From NCBI GenBank assembly GCA_027310565.1, contig DAIDAP010000036.1, forward strand, positions 26,896-90,895: a stretch of 64,000 nucleotides of DNA, in the 5' to 3' direction. Below the pieces are notes generated by a model. It worked only from the letters and a program-made list of their open reading frames with translations. It did no database searches and was not told the DNA's origin. Position 1 is the first letter of the stretch; each line of letters starts with the position of its first letter. Source of the stretch: Chloroflexota bacterium (GTDB taxonomy: Bacteria > Chloroflexota > Limnocylindria > P2-11E). The position numbers and the translations under genes are program-made. Shown piece after piece: positions 40,981-49,755 of the stretch.

Positions 40981-42164
40981 CGGAGCGTCTGCACCTCCAC
41001 CGACAGCACCGCCGGGAGATCGCGCACGATGGCCGACCAGGTGTCGCCCGCGTCGGCCGACGCATAGACCTGCCCGCCGGTGGTCCCGAAGTACACCCCG
41101 CACGCGTCCAGCGAGTCCACGGCCATGGCGTCGCGCAGGACGTTCACGTAGCAGTGGCGCTGCGGCAGCCCCCTCGTGAGCGCCTCCCATTCGTTGCCGC
41201 CGGTGCGGCTGCGGTAGACCCTGAGCCTGCCGTCGGGCGGGAAGTGCTCGGCGTCGCTCTTGATCGGGACCACGTAGATCGTCTCCGGCTCGTTCGCGTG
41301 GACGTCGATGACGAATCCGAAGTCGGTCGGCAGATCCCCGCTCACCTCCGTCCACGAGTCGCCCGCGTCGTCGCTGCGCAGCACGTCCCAGTGCTTCTGC
41401 ATGAACAGCACGTTCGGACGAGAGCGGTGCATCGCGATGCGATGGACGCAGTGGCCGACCTCCGCCGTCGGGTCGGGGAGGTACTGCGACCGCAGACCGC
41501 GGTTTATCGGCTTCCAGCTCCGGCCGCCGTCGTCGGTGCGGAACGCGCCGGCGGACGAGATCGCCACGAACAGACGGTCGCGATCTTCGGGATCCGCGAT
41601 GATCGTGTGCAGGCACAGGCCGCCGGCGCCGGGCTGCCACTGCGGCCCCGTCCCGTGCCCGCGCAATCCCGCGACCTCGCTCCAGGTGCGTCCGCCGTCG
41701 GTCGAGCGGAAGAGCGCGGCGTCCTCGACGCCCGCGAGGACGGTGTCGGGGTCGGTGAGCGAGGGCTCGAGATGCCAGACGCGCTTGAACTCCCACGGCC
41801 GCTGCGACCCGTCGTACCACTGGTGCGTGGTGAGCGCGCTGCCGGTGGCGGCAGAGGCGTCGTACACGAACTTGTTGCTCTCGCCCTTCGGCATGCCGTC
41901 GGGCGTGGTCGTCGGCTCGCCGCGGGGCGTCCCCGGCTGGTGCCAGGTCTTCCCGCCGTCGTCAGAGCGCTGGACGATCTGTCCGAACCAGCTGCTCGTC
42001 TGCGATGCGTAGAGGCGGTCAGGATCCACCGGCGAGCCCTTGAGGTGGTAGATCTCCCAGCCCGCGAAGTGCGGACCGCCGACGGTCCAGTCCGTCCGCC
42101 TGCCGTCGGACTCGAGGATGAACGCGCCCTTCCGGGTGCCGACCAGGACGCGGACTCCACTCAT
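40977..42164 (-). CDS. BNR/sialidase-like repeat protein
   Basis: Repeated [11 protein letters not shown] / [11 protein letters not shown] / [11 protein letters not shown] motifs. Confidence 0.88.
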   Translation of the reverse strand: MSGVRVLVGTRKGAFILESDGRRTDWTVGGPHFAGWEIYHLKGSPVDPDRLYASQTSSWFGQIVQRSDDGGKTWHQPGTPRGEPTTTPDGMPKGESNKFVYDASAATGSALTTHQWYDGSQRPWEFKRVWHLEPSLTDPDTVLAGVEDAALFRSTDGGRTWSEVAGLRGHGTGPQWQPGAGGLCLHTIIADPEDRDRLFVAISSAGAFRTDDGGRSWKPINRGLRSQYLPDPTAEVGHCVHRIAMHRSRPNVLFMQKHWDVLRSDDAGDSWTEVSGDLPTDFGFVIDVHANEPETIYVVPIKSDAEHFPPDGRLRVYRSRTGGNEWEALTRGLPQRHCYVNVLRDAMAVDSLDACGVYFGTTGGQVYASADAGDTWSAIVRDLPAVLSVEVQTLR

Positions 42165-42271
42165 GTCGCTCCCCCTCGCATGCGAGATCAGAGAACGGGA
42201 TGACTATCGCACGCGACGAGCGCTCCGCTCGATGCCGCGCGGAGGCGGCTGCCGGGACGGCGGTCGCTCGG

Positions 42272-43363
42272 CTAGCCGCTCGGCGGGGGCGACGGTGTCG
42301 GCGACGGTGTCGGCGCGCTCCCGCCGCCGAGGTACGTGAAGGCCATCCGCTCGCAGTAGAGCGAGAACGAGACCTTCCCCGGCGAGTCGTCGGTATCGAG
42401 CGTGTCGTCACTCGCGGCGAAGATGCCGAGACCGACGAAGTCGATGCGCAGAAGCTCGCCCTTCAGGTCCGACGTGAAGAACGTGAGGCTGCCGGTCTTC
42501 TCCCGGCCCTGGTCGTTGTTGCCCCTGATGACGAAGTCCTCGTGCCAGTCGTACCACGTCTGCGCGCTCGACTGCGCGATAGTGACCACGAGATTGGGGA
42601 CCTCGACGGTCCCGGGCTCGCGCTCGTAGTCGCGCTGCTCGCCGATGGGATTCTCGACCACCTTCTGCTTCAGGGTGAACGCGTCGATCTTCGCGACGCG
42701 CGAGGTGTCCAGCCCGTCGATCTGCAGCCGGAAGTTCGACGGAAGCCACTGCTTCTGCCTGCCCCTCGCGACGGTGGGGAGGGCCAGCGTCGCGTTTGGC
42801 GGCGCCACCTGCGTGTACGCCGGGGAGAACCGGATCGTCAGGTAGGCGGGCTCCTTCGAGCTGCCGTCGCAGGCGGGGATGGTGGTCTCGGTGATGAGCG
42901 CACCGTAGAACTTCCGCGTCGCCAGCGGCCTGCTGTTGTAGTCGGCTGCGACGATCTCGCCGTCCTTGCGCAGGGATTCCATCGACCACGACGCCGCGAT
43001 CCAGTCGTAGACCGCCTTCGACATCGAGAAGCCGATCTGCATCGAGATGTCCTCGTACTTCACGCCGGCGATGTGCTTGCGCACGACGCCGTCGGCCCCG
43101 ACCTTCTCGTTCACGACCTCCGCGACCGCGTGCCCGCCCTCGACGTCCTGGAGCCAGCCGACGTCGACGTTGTCGATCGCCAGCATGAACTTGCCGGCGC
43201 TATAGGAGCGTCCCGAGACGGGGTTCCCGTCGGCGCGCGGGGCGTCCGGATCGACCGCGGCCGCGACCTTGCCCGCGCCCCAGATCGCGGCCCCGAGCGC
43301 GACCCCGGTCGCGCCCGCGGCGGTGCCGAGGAAGCGGCGTCGCGAAGTCCCCGTGCTCTCCAT
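42272..43363 (-). CDS. Tat-signal protein with phage tail tube (gp19)-like domain
   Basis: TSRRRFLGTAAGATGVALGAAIW signal; KFMLAIDNVDVGWLQDVEGGHAVAEVVNEKVGADGVVRKHIAGVKYEDISMQIGF; Pro/Ser tail. Confidence 0.65.
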   Translation of the reverse strand: MESTGTSRRRFLGTAAGATGVALGAAIWGAGKVAAAVDPDAPRADGNPVSGRSYSAGKFMLAIDNVDVGWLQDVEGGHAVAEVVNEKVGADGVVRKHIAGVKYEDISMQIGFSMSKAVYDWIAASWSMESLRKDGEIVAADYNSRPLATRKFYGALITETTIPACDGSSKEPAYLTIRFSPAYTQVAPPNATLALPTVARGRQKQWLPSNFRLQIDGLDTSRVAKIDAFTLKQKVVENPIGEQRDYEREPGTVEVPNLVVTIAQSSAQTWYDWHEDFVIRGNNDQGREKTGSLTFFTSDLKGELLRIDFVGLGIFAASDDTLDTDDSPGKVSFSLYCERMAFTYLGGGSAPTPSPTPSPPPSG

Positions 43364-43410
43364 CTCGTACCTCCCCAGGGCGGCCGGTTGCCGGGAGGCT
43401 AGCACGGCGC

Positions 43411-44928
43411 TCAGGCGTTCAAGCGCAGGAAGCCGCGGGACAACAGGTGTCGCGCGAGCCGGGCCGCCTCGGCGAGGAAGTCTTCGACCGGCGCGCCGTC
43501 GGCCGCGAACCGCCCCGCCGCCGCGCGGGCCGCTTCCTCGAGCGTCCGCGCCCCGTCGAGCTTCGTGAGGAGCTCCGCGCCGAACGCCTCGATCTCGGTA
43601 CGGAGCCGCAACCCCTCCTCGAGCCGGAGGCTCGCGGCCTCCACCACGAAAGCCCCATCGCGCAGGCGCAGCGTCTGGTCGAGGCGGTGCGCGGGCTCGA
43701 CGGCGAGCACGGTGGCGAGCAGCGCGACGTCGTCGTGGCTCGCGAGGTAGTCCTCCGCGGCGATGAGGCGCCCGATCTGCGCGCCGGAGGCCGGCTCGCG
43801 CTGGCCGTTCGCGTCGTCCGACCGCGTCCAGTGCGTCTTCGCGGCGCGTCTTCTCAGGATGACGGCCCCGTAGCCGAGGGCCGCGTATCCGAGCTCGCGA
43901 TACGAGGCCGTCCAGCGATCCAGCGCGCGCTCGTAGGCGGTGGGGTCGGGGGCGCGCTGGAGCGGCTCGTTCCACGTCGCGGCGTATCCGAGCGGCGTCG
44001 CGCTCGCCTGGTGGATGAGCCACGCGTCGCAGCCGAGGTCGCGGACCCATGCCTCGAGCGGCGCTTCCCAGCGCGCGGCGGCGGGCATGCCCCACGACAC
44101 GAGCACGAACGCGCGGCCGGCCTCCGCGAGGTGCGCCGCGGCCTCGCGCACGACCATGCGGCTGACACCGTCGCCGCGCATGCCGCTGTCGCGGAAGGCG
44201 ACGACGTTGTCCGGCGAGATCACGAACGGCGGGTTGGATACGACGAGGTCGAACTTCTCCCCACGGACGGGCTCGAAGAACGAGCCCTGCCGGCACTCGA
44301 CGTTCCGGACCCCGTTCAGCGCGGCGTTGAAGCGCGTGTACTCGAGCGCGCGCGGATTGATGTCGCAGGCGACCACGCGGTCCGCATGCGTCGCGGCGAG
44401 CACGCTCTGTATGCCGCAGCCGCAGCCGACGTCGAGCACGTCGCGGACGCGATCGCGCACCGTGAGGCTCGCGAGGAACACCGACGACGTCGTCACGCCC
44501 ATGACGTGGTCGGCCGGGACGTCGGGATCGCTCTCGAGGGTCGCATCGCAGGCGAAGAGGAAGCCGCTCGAGGGCAGCAGCCGCACGCCGGAGCGCACAC
44601 GATCGCCGTCGCGCCGCAGCAGACCGAGGCGCAGCGCGCGCTCGAGGGGCAGCGGTGCGAGCGCGCGGCGCGGATGCTCGGCCTCGACGTCCACCGAGAT
44701 GAGGAAGAGGCGGAGCAGGTCCGCCAGGCGGTCGTCCTGCGGCAGCAGGCGGAGGAGGACCGGCACGTCCTCCGGGCGGGGCGTGAGGCGCTCACCCTCC
44801 GCTCGGAGCATGACCCGCATGTGCTCCGGGTCGTACGCGGCCGAGACGACGGCCTCGCGGAGCAGCGTGATGCCCTCCCGGTCCGAGCCGTCGAGCGTCA
44901 CCGGACGTTCCGTGCCGACCCGCTCCAC
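43411..44928 (-). CDS. Class I SAM-dependent methyltransferase
   Basis: VLDVGCGCGIQSVLAA, DLVVSNPPFVISP; GTG start inferred. Confidence 0.88.
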   Translation of the reverse strand: MERVGTERPVTLDGSDREGITLLREAVVSAAYDPEHMRVMLRAEGERLTPRPEDVPVLLRLLPQDDRLADLLRLFLISVDVEAEHPRRALAPLPLERALRLGLLRRDGDRVRSGVRLLPSSGFLFACDATLESDPDVPADHVMGVTTSSVFLASLTVRDRVRDVLDVGCGCGIQSVLAATHADRVVACDINPRALEYTRFNAALNGVRNVECRQGSFFEPVRGEKFDLVVSNPPFVISPDNVVAFRDSGMRGDGVSRMVVREAAAHLAEAGRAFVLVSWGMPAAARWEAPLEAWVRDLGCDAWLIHQASATPLGYAATWNEPLQRAPDPTAYERALDRWTASYRELGYAALGYGAVILRRRAAKTHWTRSDDANGQREPASGAQIGRLIAAEDYLASHDDVALLATVLAVEPAHRLDQTLRLRDGAFVVEAASLRLEEGLRLRTEIEAFGAELLTKLDGARTLEEAARAAAGRFAADGAPVEDFLAEAARLARHLLSRGFLRLNA

Positions 44929-45009
44929 CGGACAGACGATAGGGCGGCCCTCGATATGCTTGAGTACGGATGCGTGGACTCTCGCGCATGGGCGGTGGAT
45001 GACGTGACC

Positions 45010-46530
45010 ATGCAGCAGCAGAGCGACGAGCTCGACGCGCTTCTCCGCGGTCTTCCCTCCGACCTCGCGTCCCGGGTCGGCGCGCTCGACGGCCTCGACG
45101 GTCTCCTCGAGATCGTCATGGACCTCGGCCGGCCGCCCGAGGCGCGCTTCGCCGGTCGAGAGGAGCTCCTCTCGCAGCGCGAGGTGTCCGCCGAGGACAT
45201 CGCGTACGTCATCTCGCACATCGGGCAGTTCGGCGGCGACAACCGCGCCGGCATCGAGCGCACGCTGCATCGCATCAGCGCGCTGCGGAACCGCGCGGGG
45301 AAGGTCGTCGGCCTCACGCTCCGCGTCGGCCGCGCCGTCTACGGGACGGTCGAGATCATCCGCGACATCGTCGAGTCGGGGAAGAGCATCCTCCTGCTCG
45401 GGCGACCCGGCGTCGGCAAGACCACGATGCTCCGCGAGGTCGCCCGCGTGCTCGCCGACGACCTGGGCGAGCGCGTCGTCGTCGTCGACACCTCGAACGA
45501 GATCGCCGGCGACGGCGACATCCCGCACCCCGGGATCGGACGCGCGCGGCGTATGCAGGTGCCCACGCCGTCGCTGCAGCACGCGGTGATGATCGAGGCG
45601 GTCGAGAACCACATGCCCGAGGTGGTCGTCATCGACGAGATCGGCACCGAGCAGGAGGCCGCCGCGGCGCGCACCATCGCCGAGCGCGGCGTCCAGCTCG
45701 TCGCGACGGCGCACGGGAACACGCTCGAGAACCTCATGCTGAACCCGACTCTCACCGACCTCGTCGGGGGCATTCAGACCGTCACCCTGTCCGACGAGGA
45801 GGCACGCCGCCGCGGGACGCAGAAGTCGGTGCTCGAGCGCAAGGCACCCCCGACCTTCCAGGTGCTCGTCGAGATCCAGGCGTACCAGCGTGTCGCGATC
45901 TACCTCGACGTGGCGCAGACGGTCGACGCGATCCTCCTCGGCCTGCCGGTGTCGCCGGAGCTGCGCGAGCGCGGCGCGAGCGGCGAGATCGAGCGCTCGA
46001 CGAAGGAGCCGTCGCGCGCGCCGGCGGAGGCCGTCGAGCGGCGCAGCACGCCGCGGAACGGGCTCGGCGAGGGGCTTCGCGAGACGATCAAGGTGTATCC
46101 GTTCGGCGTGTCCTGGAACCGCGTCGAGGACGCCGCGCGCGGCCTCGGCATGCCGATCGCGATCGTGCGCGAGCCGGACGACGCCGACGTCGTCATCACG
46201 CTCAAGAACTACTACCGGCGCAAGACGCCGCGCCTGCGGAACGCCGAGTCGTCGGGGATCCCGATCTACATCGCGCGCAGCAACTCGTCGAGCCAGATCG
46301 CGAGCGCGCTCGCATCCGTCGTCGAGCTGCGGCGCGGCCCCGAGGACCGGGCGCTCGAGGAGGCGCGCGAGGCGATCGAGTCCGTCGCGAACGGCACACG
46401 CGACGAGGTCGAGCTCGCCCCGCAGAACGCGTACGTTCGGCGGCTGCAGCACGAGCTCGCCGAGCGCGCGAGCCTCTCGTCGCGCTCGACCGGGCACGAG
46501 CCGCTGCGGCGCGTGCAGATCTACCGGTGA
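45010..46530 (+). CDS. R3H-domain AAA ATPase (SpoIIIAA/Ycf45-like)
   Basis: LLLGRPGVGKTTMLREVARVLAD, VVVIDEIGTEQEAAAARTIAERGVQLVATAHGNTLENL; start could be GTG 44995. Confidence 0.9.
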   Translation: MQQQSDELDALLRGLPSDLASRVGALDGLDGLLEIVMDLGRPPEARFAGREELLSQREVSAEDIAYVISHIGQFGGDNRAGIERTLHRISALRNRAGKVVGLTLRVGRAVYGTVEIIRDIVESGKSILLLGRPGVGKTTMLREVARVLADDLGERVVVVDTSNEIAGDGDIPHPGIGRARRMQVPTPSLQHAVMIEAVENHMPEVVVIDEIGTEQEAAAARTIAERGVQLVATAHGNTLENLMLNPTLTDLVGGIQTVTLSDEEARRRGTQKSVLERKAPPTFQVLVEIQAYQRVAIYLDVAQTVDAILLGLPVSPELRERGASGEIERSTKEPSRAPAEAVERRSTPRNGLGEGLRETIKVYPFGVSWNRVEDAARGLGMPIAIVREPDDADVVITLKNYYRRKTPRLRNAESSGIPIYIARSNSSSQIASALASVVELRRGPEDRALEEAREAIESVANGTRDEVELAPQNAYVRRLQHELAERASLSSRSTGHEPLRRVQIYR

Positions 46531-47162
46531 CGCGAGCGCTCTTCCTGTCGTTCGAGGGCGGAGAGGGCTCCGGCAAGTCCGTGCAGACGGCGGCGCTCGC
46601 GCGATCCATCGGCGAGCGTGGCCGTGACGTCGTCCTCACGCGCGAGCCGGGCGGCACGCCGGCGGGCGAGCGCATCCGCGAGATCCTCCTGCACGCCAGG
46701 GAGGCGCCGCTCTCGCCGGAGGCCCAGGTGCTCCTCTACAGCGCGGCTCGCGCGCAGCTCGTCCGCGAGGTGATCCGGCCGGCGCTCGACGCGGGGCGGA
46801 TCGTCATCGCGGACCGCTACTTCGACTCCACGCTCGCGTACCAGGGCTACGGCCACGGCGTCGCGCTCGAGCAGATCCGCGGGGTGACCGGCCTCGCCGT
46901 CGGCGGGCTCGTGCCCGATCGCACGTTCCTGCTGGACGTTCCCGTCTCGGTCGCCCTGCCGCGCTCGGGGTGGCGCAGCGCGGCGACGTGGGACCGCTTC
47001 GAGGTGCTGGGGAGCGACTTTCACGAGCGGGTGCGCGACGGCTACCTGCGACTGGCGGCGGCGGAGCCGGAGCGCTTCGTCGTCGTGCGCGGCGACCGGG
47101 ACGAGGCATCCATCGCGAGCGACATCCGCCGCGAGGTCGACGCGCTGCTGACGCCGGTCTAG
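46527..47162 (+). CDS. tmk: Thymidylate kinase
   Basis: FLSFEGGEGSGKSVQ, LTREPGGTPAGERIR, ADRYFDSTLAYQGYG. Confidence 0.95.
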   Translation: MTRALFLSFEGGEGSGKSVQTAALARSIGERGRDVVLTREPGGTPAGERIREILLHAREAPLSPEAQVLLYSAARAQLVREVIRPALDAGRIVIADRYFDSTLAYQGYGHGVALEQIRGVTGLAVGGLVPDRTFLLDVPVSVALPRSGWRSAATWDRFEVLGSDFHERVRDGYLRLAAAEPERFVVVRGDRDEASIASDIRREVDALLTPV

Positions 47163-47473
47163 CTCCTCGCACCTCGACCGCGGGCGCCGACCACCGCGAG
47201 CGCGATGACGGCGGCGACCTGCAGTGCGACGATGAGCCCGAAGACCAGGGCCCCCGTGAGCGGTGCGTCCGCGGCGACCTTGAGTCCTCCGGCGCGATCG
47301 AGTGCCCAGGCGGGGGCGACCACCGCGGCAAGCGCCGCGGCGGTGGTGACCGGCGATGTCCGGCGCCGTGAGGTGCCCGGCGGGCCAGACCGCGCCGCGA
47401 GCCAGTAGGCGGTGGCGAGCGCGAGGAGCACGAGCGCGCTCGTCGCGATGTAGCCGAGCGGGCTCATGGACAA
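47159..47473 (-). CDS. Hypothetical small membrane protein
   Basis: Several hydrophobic helices; convergent CTAG overlap with tmk. Confidence 0.5.
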   Translation of the reverse strand: MSMSPLGYIATSALVLLALATAYWLAARSGPPGTSRRRTSPVTTAAALAAVVAPAWALDRAGGLKVAADAPLTGALVFGLIVALQVAAVIALAVVGARGRGARS

Positions 47474-47480
47474 ACCCTCC

Positions 47481-47780
47481 CTAGCATGGCTCGCGTACGT
47501 AGTAGCACGAGTAGGCGGTCACGACCGTGCACATGACCACCGTGATCACTTCGCAGATCGCGCCGCACGGCGGACACGAGACGCCCACGCCGAAGCAGAC
47601 GACCGTTGACTCCGCCCAGCAAGAGAGGCCCACGCCAAGCTCGCACGCGACGGTGCAGACGACGCCATTCAGTCCACAATCGGTCGCGAGCCTCGAGGCG
47701 ACGCCGCTCCCGCGCGCACCATGCTCCGGGTGGAGGCGGACGCGCTTCTCGCCACACCGACGTATCGCACCAGCGCGTCC
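47481..47780 (-). pseudogene. Cys-rich halocin-C8-like bacteriocin tail, in a different frame from the upstream coding region
   Basis: Hand translation: CGLNGVVCTVACELGVGLSCWAESTVVCFGVGVSCPPCGAICEVITVVMCTVVTAYSCYYVREPC-stop; 11 Cys; no ATG/GTG/TTG start in this frame. Confidence 0.55.
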
Positions 47781-48283
47781 TCAGCCGAGAACGTGATCGT
47801 CGAGCGGCGTCGTGGCCGACGAGCCATAACGTCGAAGACGTCCGTTGTGTCGGCGGAATGCGCGTCCCACACGTTGGCGAAGGACTTCGTCCCGCCGCCG
47901 GCCTCGAGGCCGTAGTAGAGCCGCGCGCGATCGCCGCGCTCGTTCGCGAACGGGACCATCGCGAAGTAGCCGCTCAACGCGCGGTCGCTCGCGAGGTACG
48001 CGTCGGTCCCGTACGCCAGGTGCAGGTCCGGCTGCATGCCGCGCGACTGCATCGCCGCCGCGTCCGCCGCGACCCCGACGACGAGCGCGCCGCCGATGGC
48101 CAGCTCGCCGACCGGTATCGCGCGGGCCAGCGGCGCGGCGAGGCTCGCCGGCAGGATCCGGTAGCCGCGGAAGGCCCGGGCGAAGGAGTCGGGCCCGATC
48201 CGCAGCGTGGCCAGTCCGGCGACGACGAACACGATGCCGGCCGCTACCCGCGCGACCCCCTCGGCGGAGGAGGCAAGTTCCAT
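47669..48283 (-). CDS. MauE/DoxX-like N-terminus joined to a bacteriocin-precursor-like region, likely frameshifted
   Basis: VARVAAGIVFVVAGLATLRIGPDSFARAFRGYRILPASLAAPLARAIPVGELAIGGALVVGV then LSGYFAMVPFANERGDRARLYYGLEAGGGTKSFANVWDAHSADTTDVFDV. Confidence 0.55.
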   Translation of the reverse strand: MELASSAEGVARVAAGIVFVVAGLATLRIGPDSFARAFRGYRILPASLAAPLARAIPVGELAIGGALVVGVAADAAAMQSRGMQPDLHLAYGTDAYLASDRALSGYFAMVPFANERGDRARLYYGLEAGGGTKSFANVWDAHSADTTDVFDVMARRPRRRSTITFSAEDALVRYVGVARSASASTRSMVRAGAASPRGSRPIVD

Positions 48284-48330
48284 GGCCGACGACAGTGGGT
48301 GCAGCGGACGCCGTGTACATCGCGCGAAAT

Positions 48331-48361
48331 GACCATTCCTTGACCATTGCGATCGACCATT
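48331..48361. repeat. Three direct repeats of GACCATT
   Basis: 48331-48337, 48342-48348, 48355-48361, in the divergent intergenic region. Confidence 0.7.
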
Positions 48362-48406
48362 GACGGCCGCCGTGCGCGATGCCCGCCGGTGTACAGTCGC
48401 GGCGCA

Positions 48407-48736
48407 ATGAAGCTGGTCATCGCGATCGTGCACCCTGAGGACGCCGGTGCCCTCGTCGACGCCCTCACCGACAAGGAGTACCGGGTCACCCGGCTCCAGT
48501 CCCAGGGCGGGTTCCTGAAGCAGAGCAACGCCTCGATCATGGTCGGGGTCGAGGAGGCGCAGGTGGACGACGTGCTCGCGACGATCCGCGAGACCTGCCA
48601 CGCGCGCACGCAGCACATCAGCCCGATGCCGCCGATCATGGAGCCGGGCGAGTTCTACATGCCCTATCCGGTGGAGGTCACCTTCGGCGGAGCGACCGTC
48701 TTCGTCCTCGACGTCGCCCGCTACGAGCGCATCTAG
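48407..48736 (+). CDS. Cyclic-di-AMP receptor, DarA/PstA-like
   Basis: MKLVIAIVHPEDAGALVDALTDKEYRVTRLQSQGGFLKQSNASIMVGVEEAQVDDVLATI. Confidence 0.88.
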   Translation: MKLVIAIVHPEDAGALVDALTDKEYRVTRLQSQGGFLKQSNASIMVGVEEAQVDDVLATIRETCHARTQHISPMPPIMEPGEFYMPYPVEVTFGGATVFVLDVARYERI

Positions 48737-49023
48737 CGCCGCCGCGTCGACGTCCCGGCCGCTCTTCGGGCCGTTCGGCGGGCTCCTCCTCGTCGCCCTG
48801 CTCCTGCCGGTCGCGCTGTCGCAGGCCGAGGGCGGCGCGATCACGGCGCTCGCGCGGGCGCTGCCGAGTGGGGCGCTCGCCGCGGCGGTGCGCGCGGCGA
48901 CGATCTCGAACGTCGGGATCGCCGAGTACGTGCCGCAGCTCACGTACCTCGTCGCGCTCGGCGTCGCCGCGACGGGCGTCGCGACCTGGGCGATCCGCCG
49001 CGATCCGTCATGATCGGCTAGCG

Positions 49024-49278
49024 ATGCCACCACGCGAGGTCGTCGTCGCAACGATGTCGGACCGCTATAGCGCCGAGTTCGTCGTGTCGCGTCTGCGCGA
49101 GGCCGGCATCGCCGCGCGGATGACGTCGAAGGTCGAGCCATCGTGGACGACCGGCAGCCCCACGCGCGTCATGCCCGTGGAGGTCCGCGTCCCCGAGGCA
49201 CAGGCTGAGGAGGCGCGCGCGCTCCTCGCCGCGGCTCAGTCCGAGGAGCCGCCGGACGGTGCCGAGGGCAACGGATAA
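49024..49278 (+). CDS. DUF2007-like putative signal-transducing protein
   Basis: VVVATMSDRYSAEFVVSRLREAGIAARM...VEVRVPEAQAEEARALL. Confidence 0.6.
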   Translation: MPPREVVVATMSDRYSAEFVVSRLREAGIAARMTSKVEPSWTTGSPTRVMPVEVRVPEAQAEEARALLAAAQSEEPPDGAEGNG

Positions 49279-49755
49279 CCCACACCTTTCGCTGATCGAC
49301 GCGTGACGTGTCGGAGGCGTGAGCGCCTCAGTCAGCGATCGCACTGTGGTGCTCACGTGCGGCGCGATCGTGACGCGGGGCGCGCTGGACAACAGGACGG
49401 GCGTTGACGCACGGATGCTCCGGCTCACGCCGTCAGCTCGGACACCACGCCGCCGGACTCGGCCAACGCAGCGCGATGGTCAATTCGAGCACGGCGTCTC
49501 CATCGCCGTCCGGCGGGAATGGCGATGAAGATGGCCGAATCTGAGGATGCCGGCAGGCTCGCCCACGAGCATCCTGCCCACGTCCGACGACATCGGATGG
49601 GGGAGGCGGCGATGCAGCGGCAGCCCGCGAAGATCGTCCCGTTCACGAACAAGCGACGTGAGCTTCGCGTACGTCTGACGTCCACGGGAGAGGCGATCCG
49701 CACCTTACCCGCGCTCCGCGGCCGCGGGAACGACGATGGACCCCGGGCGGCGTAG

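Noticed and set aside
43447-44994. N-terminal half of the 1027-aa plus ORF leading into the R3H ATPase
   Set aside because: Antisense shadow of the methyltransferase; recognisable protein begins near 44995-45010
48735-49013. Possible small membrane protein (PLFGPFGGLLLVALLLPVALSQAEGG...) on plus strand
   Set aside because: Looks protein-like but no ATG/GTG/TTG start could be placed, so not called
49279-49755. Several 60-90 aa ORFs, including 49519-49755
   Set aside because: Overlap each other in several frames and lack recognisable motifs; not distinguishable from GC-driven ORFs
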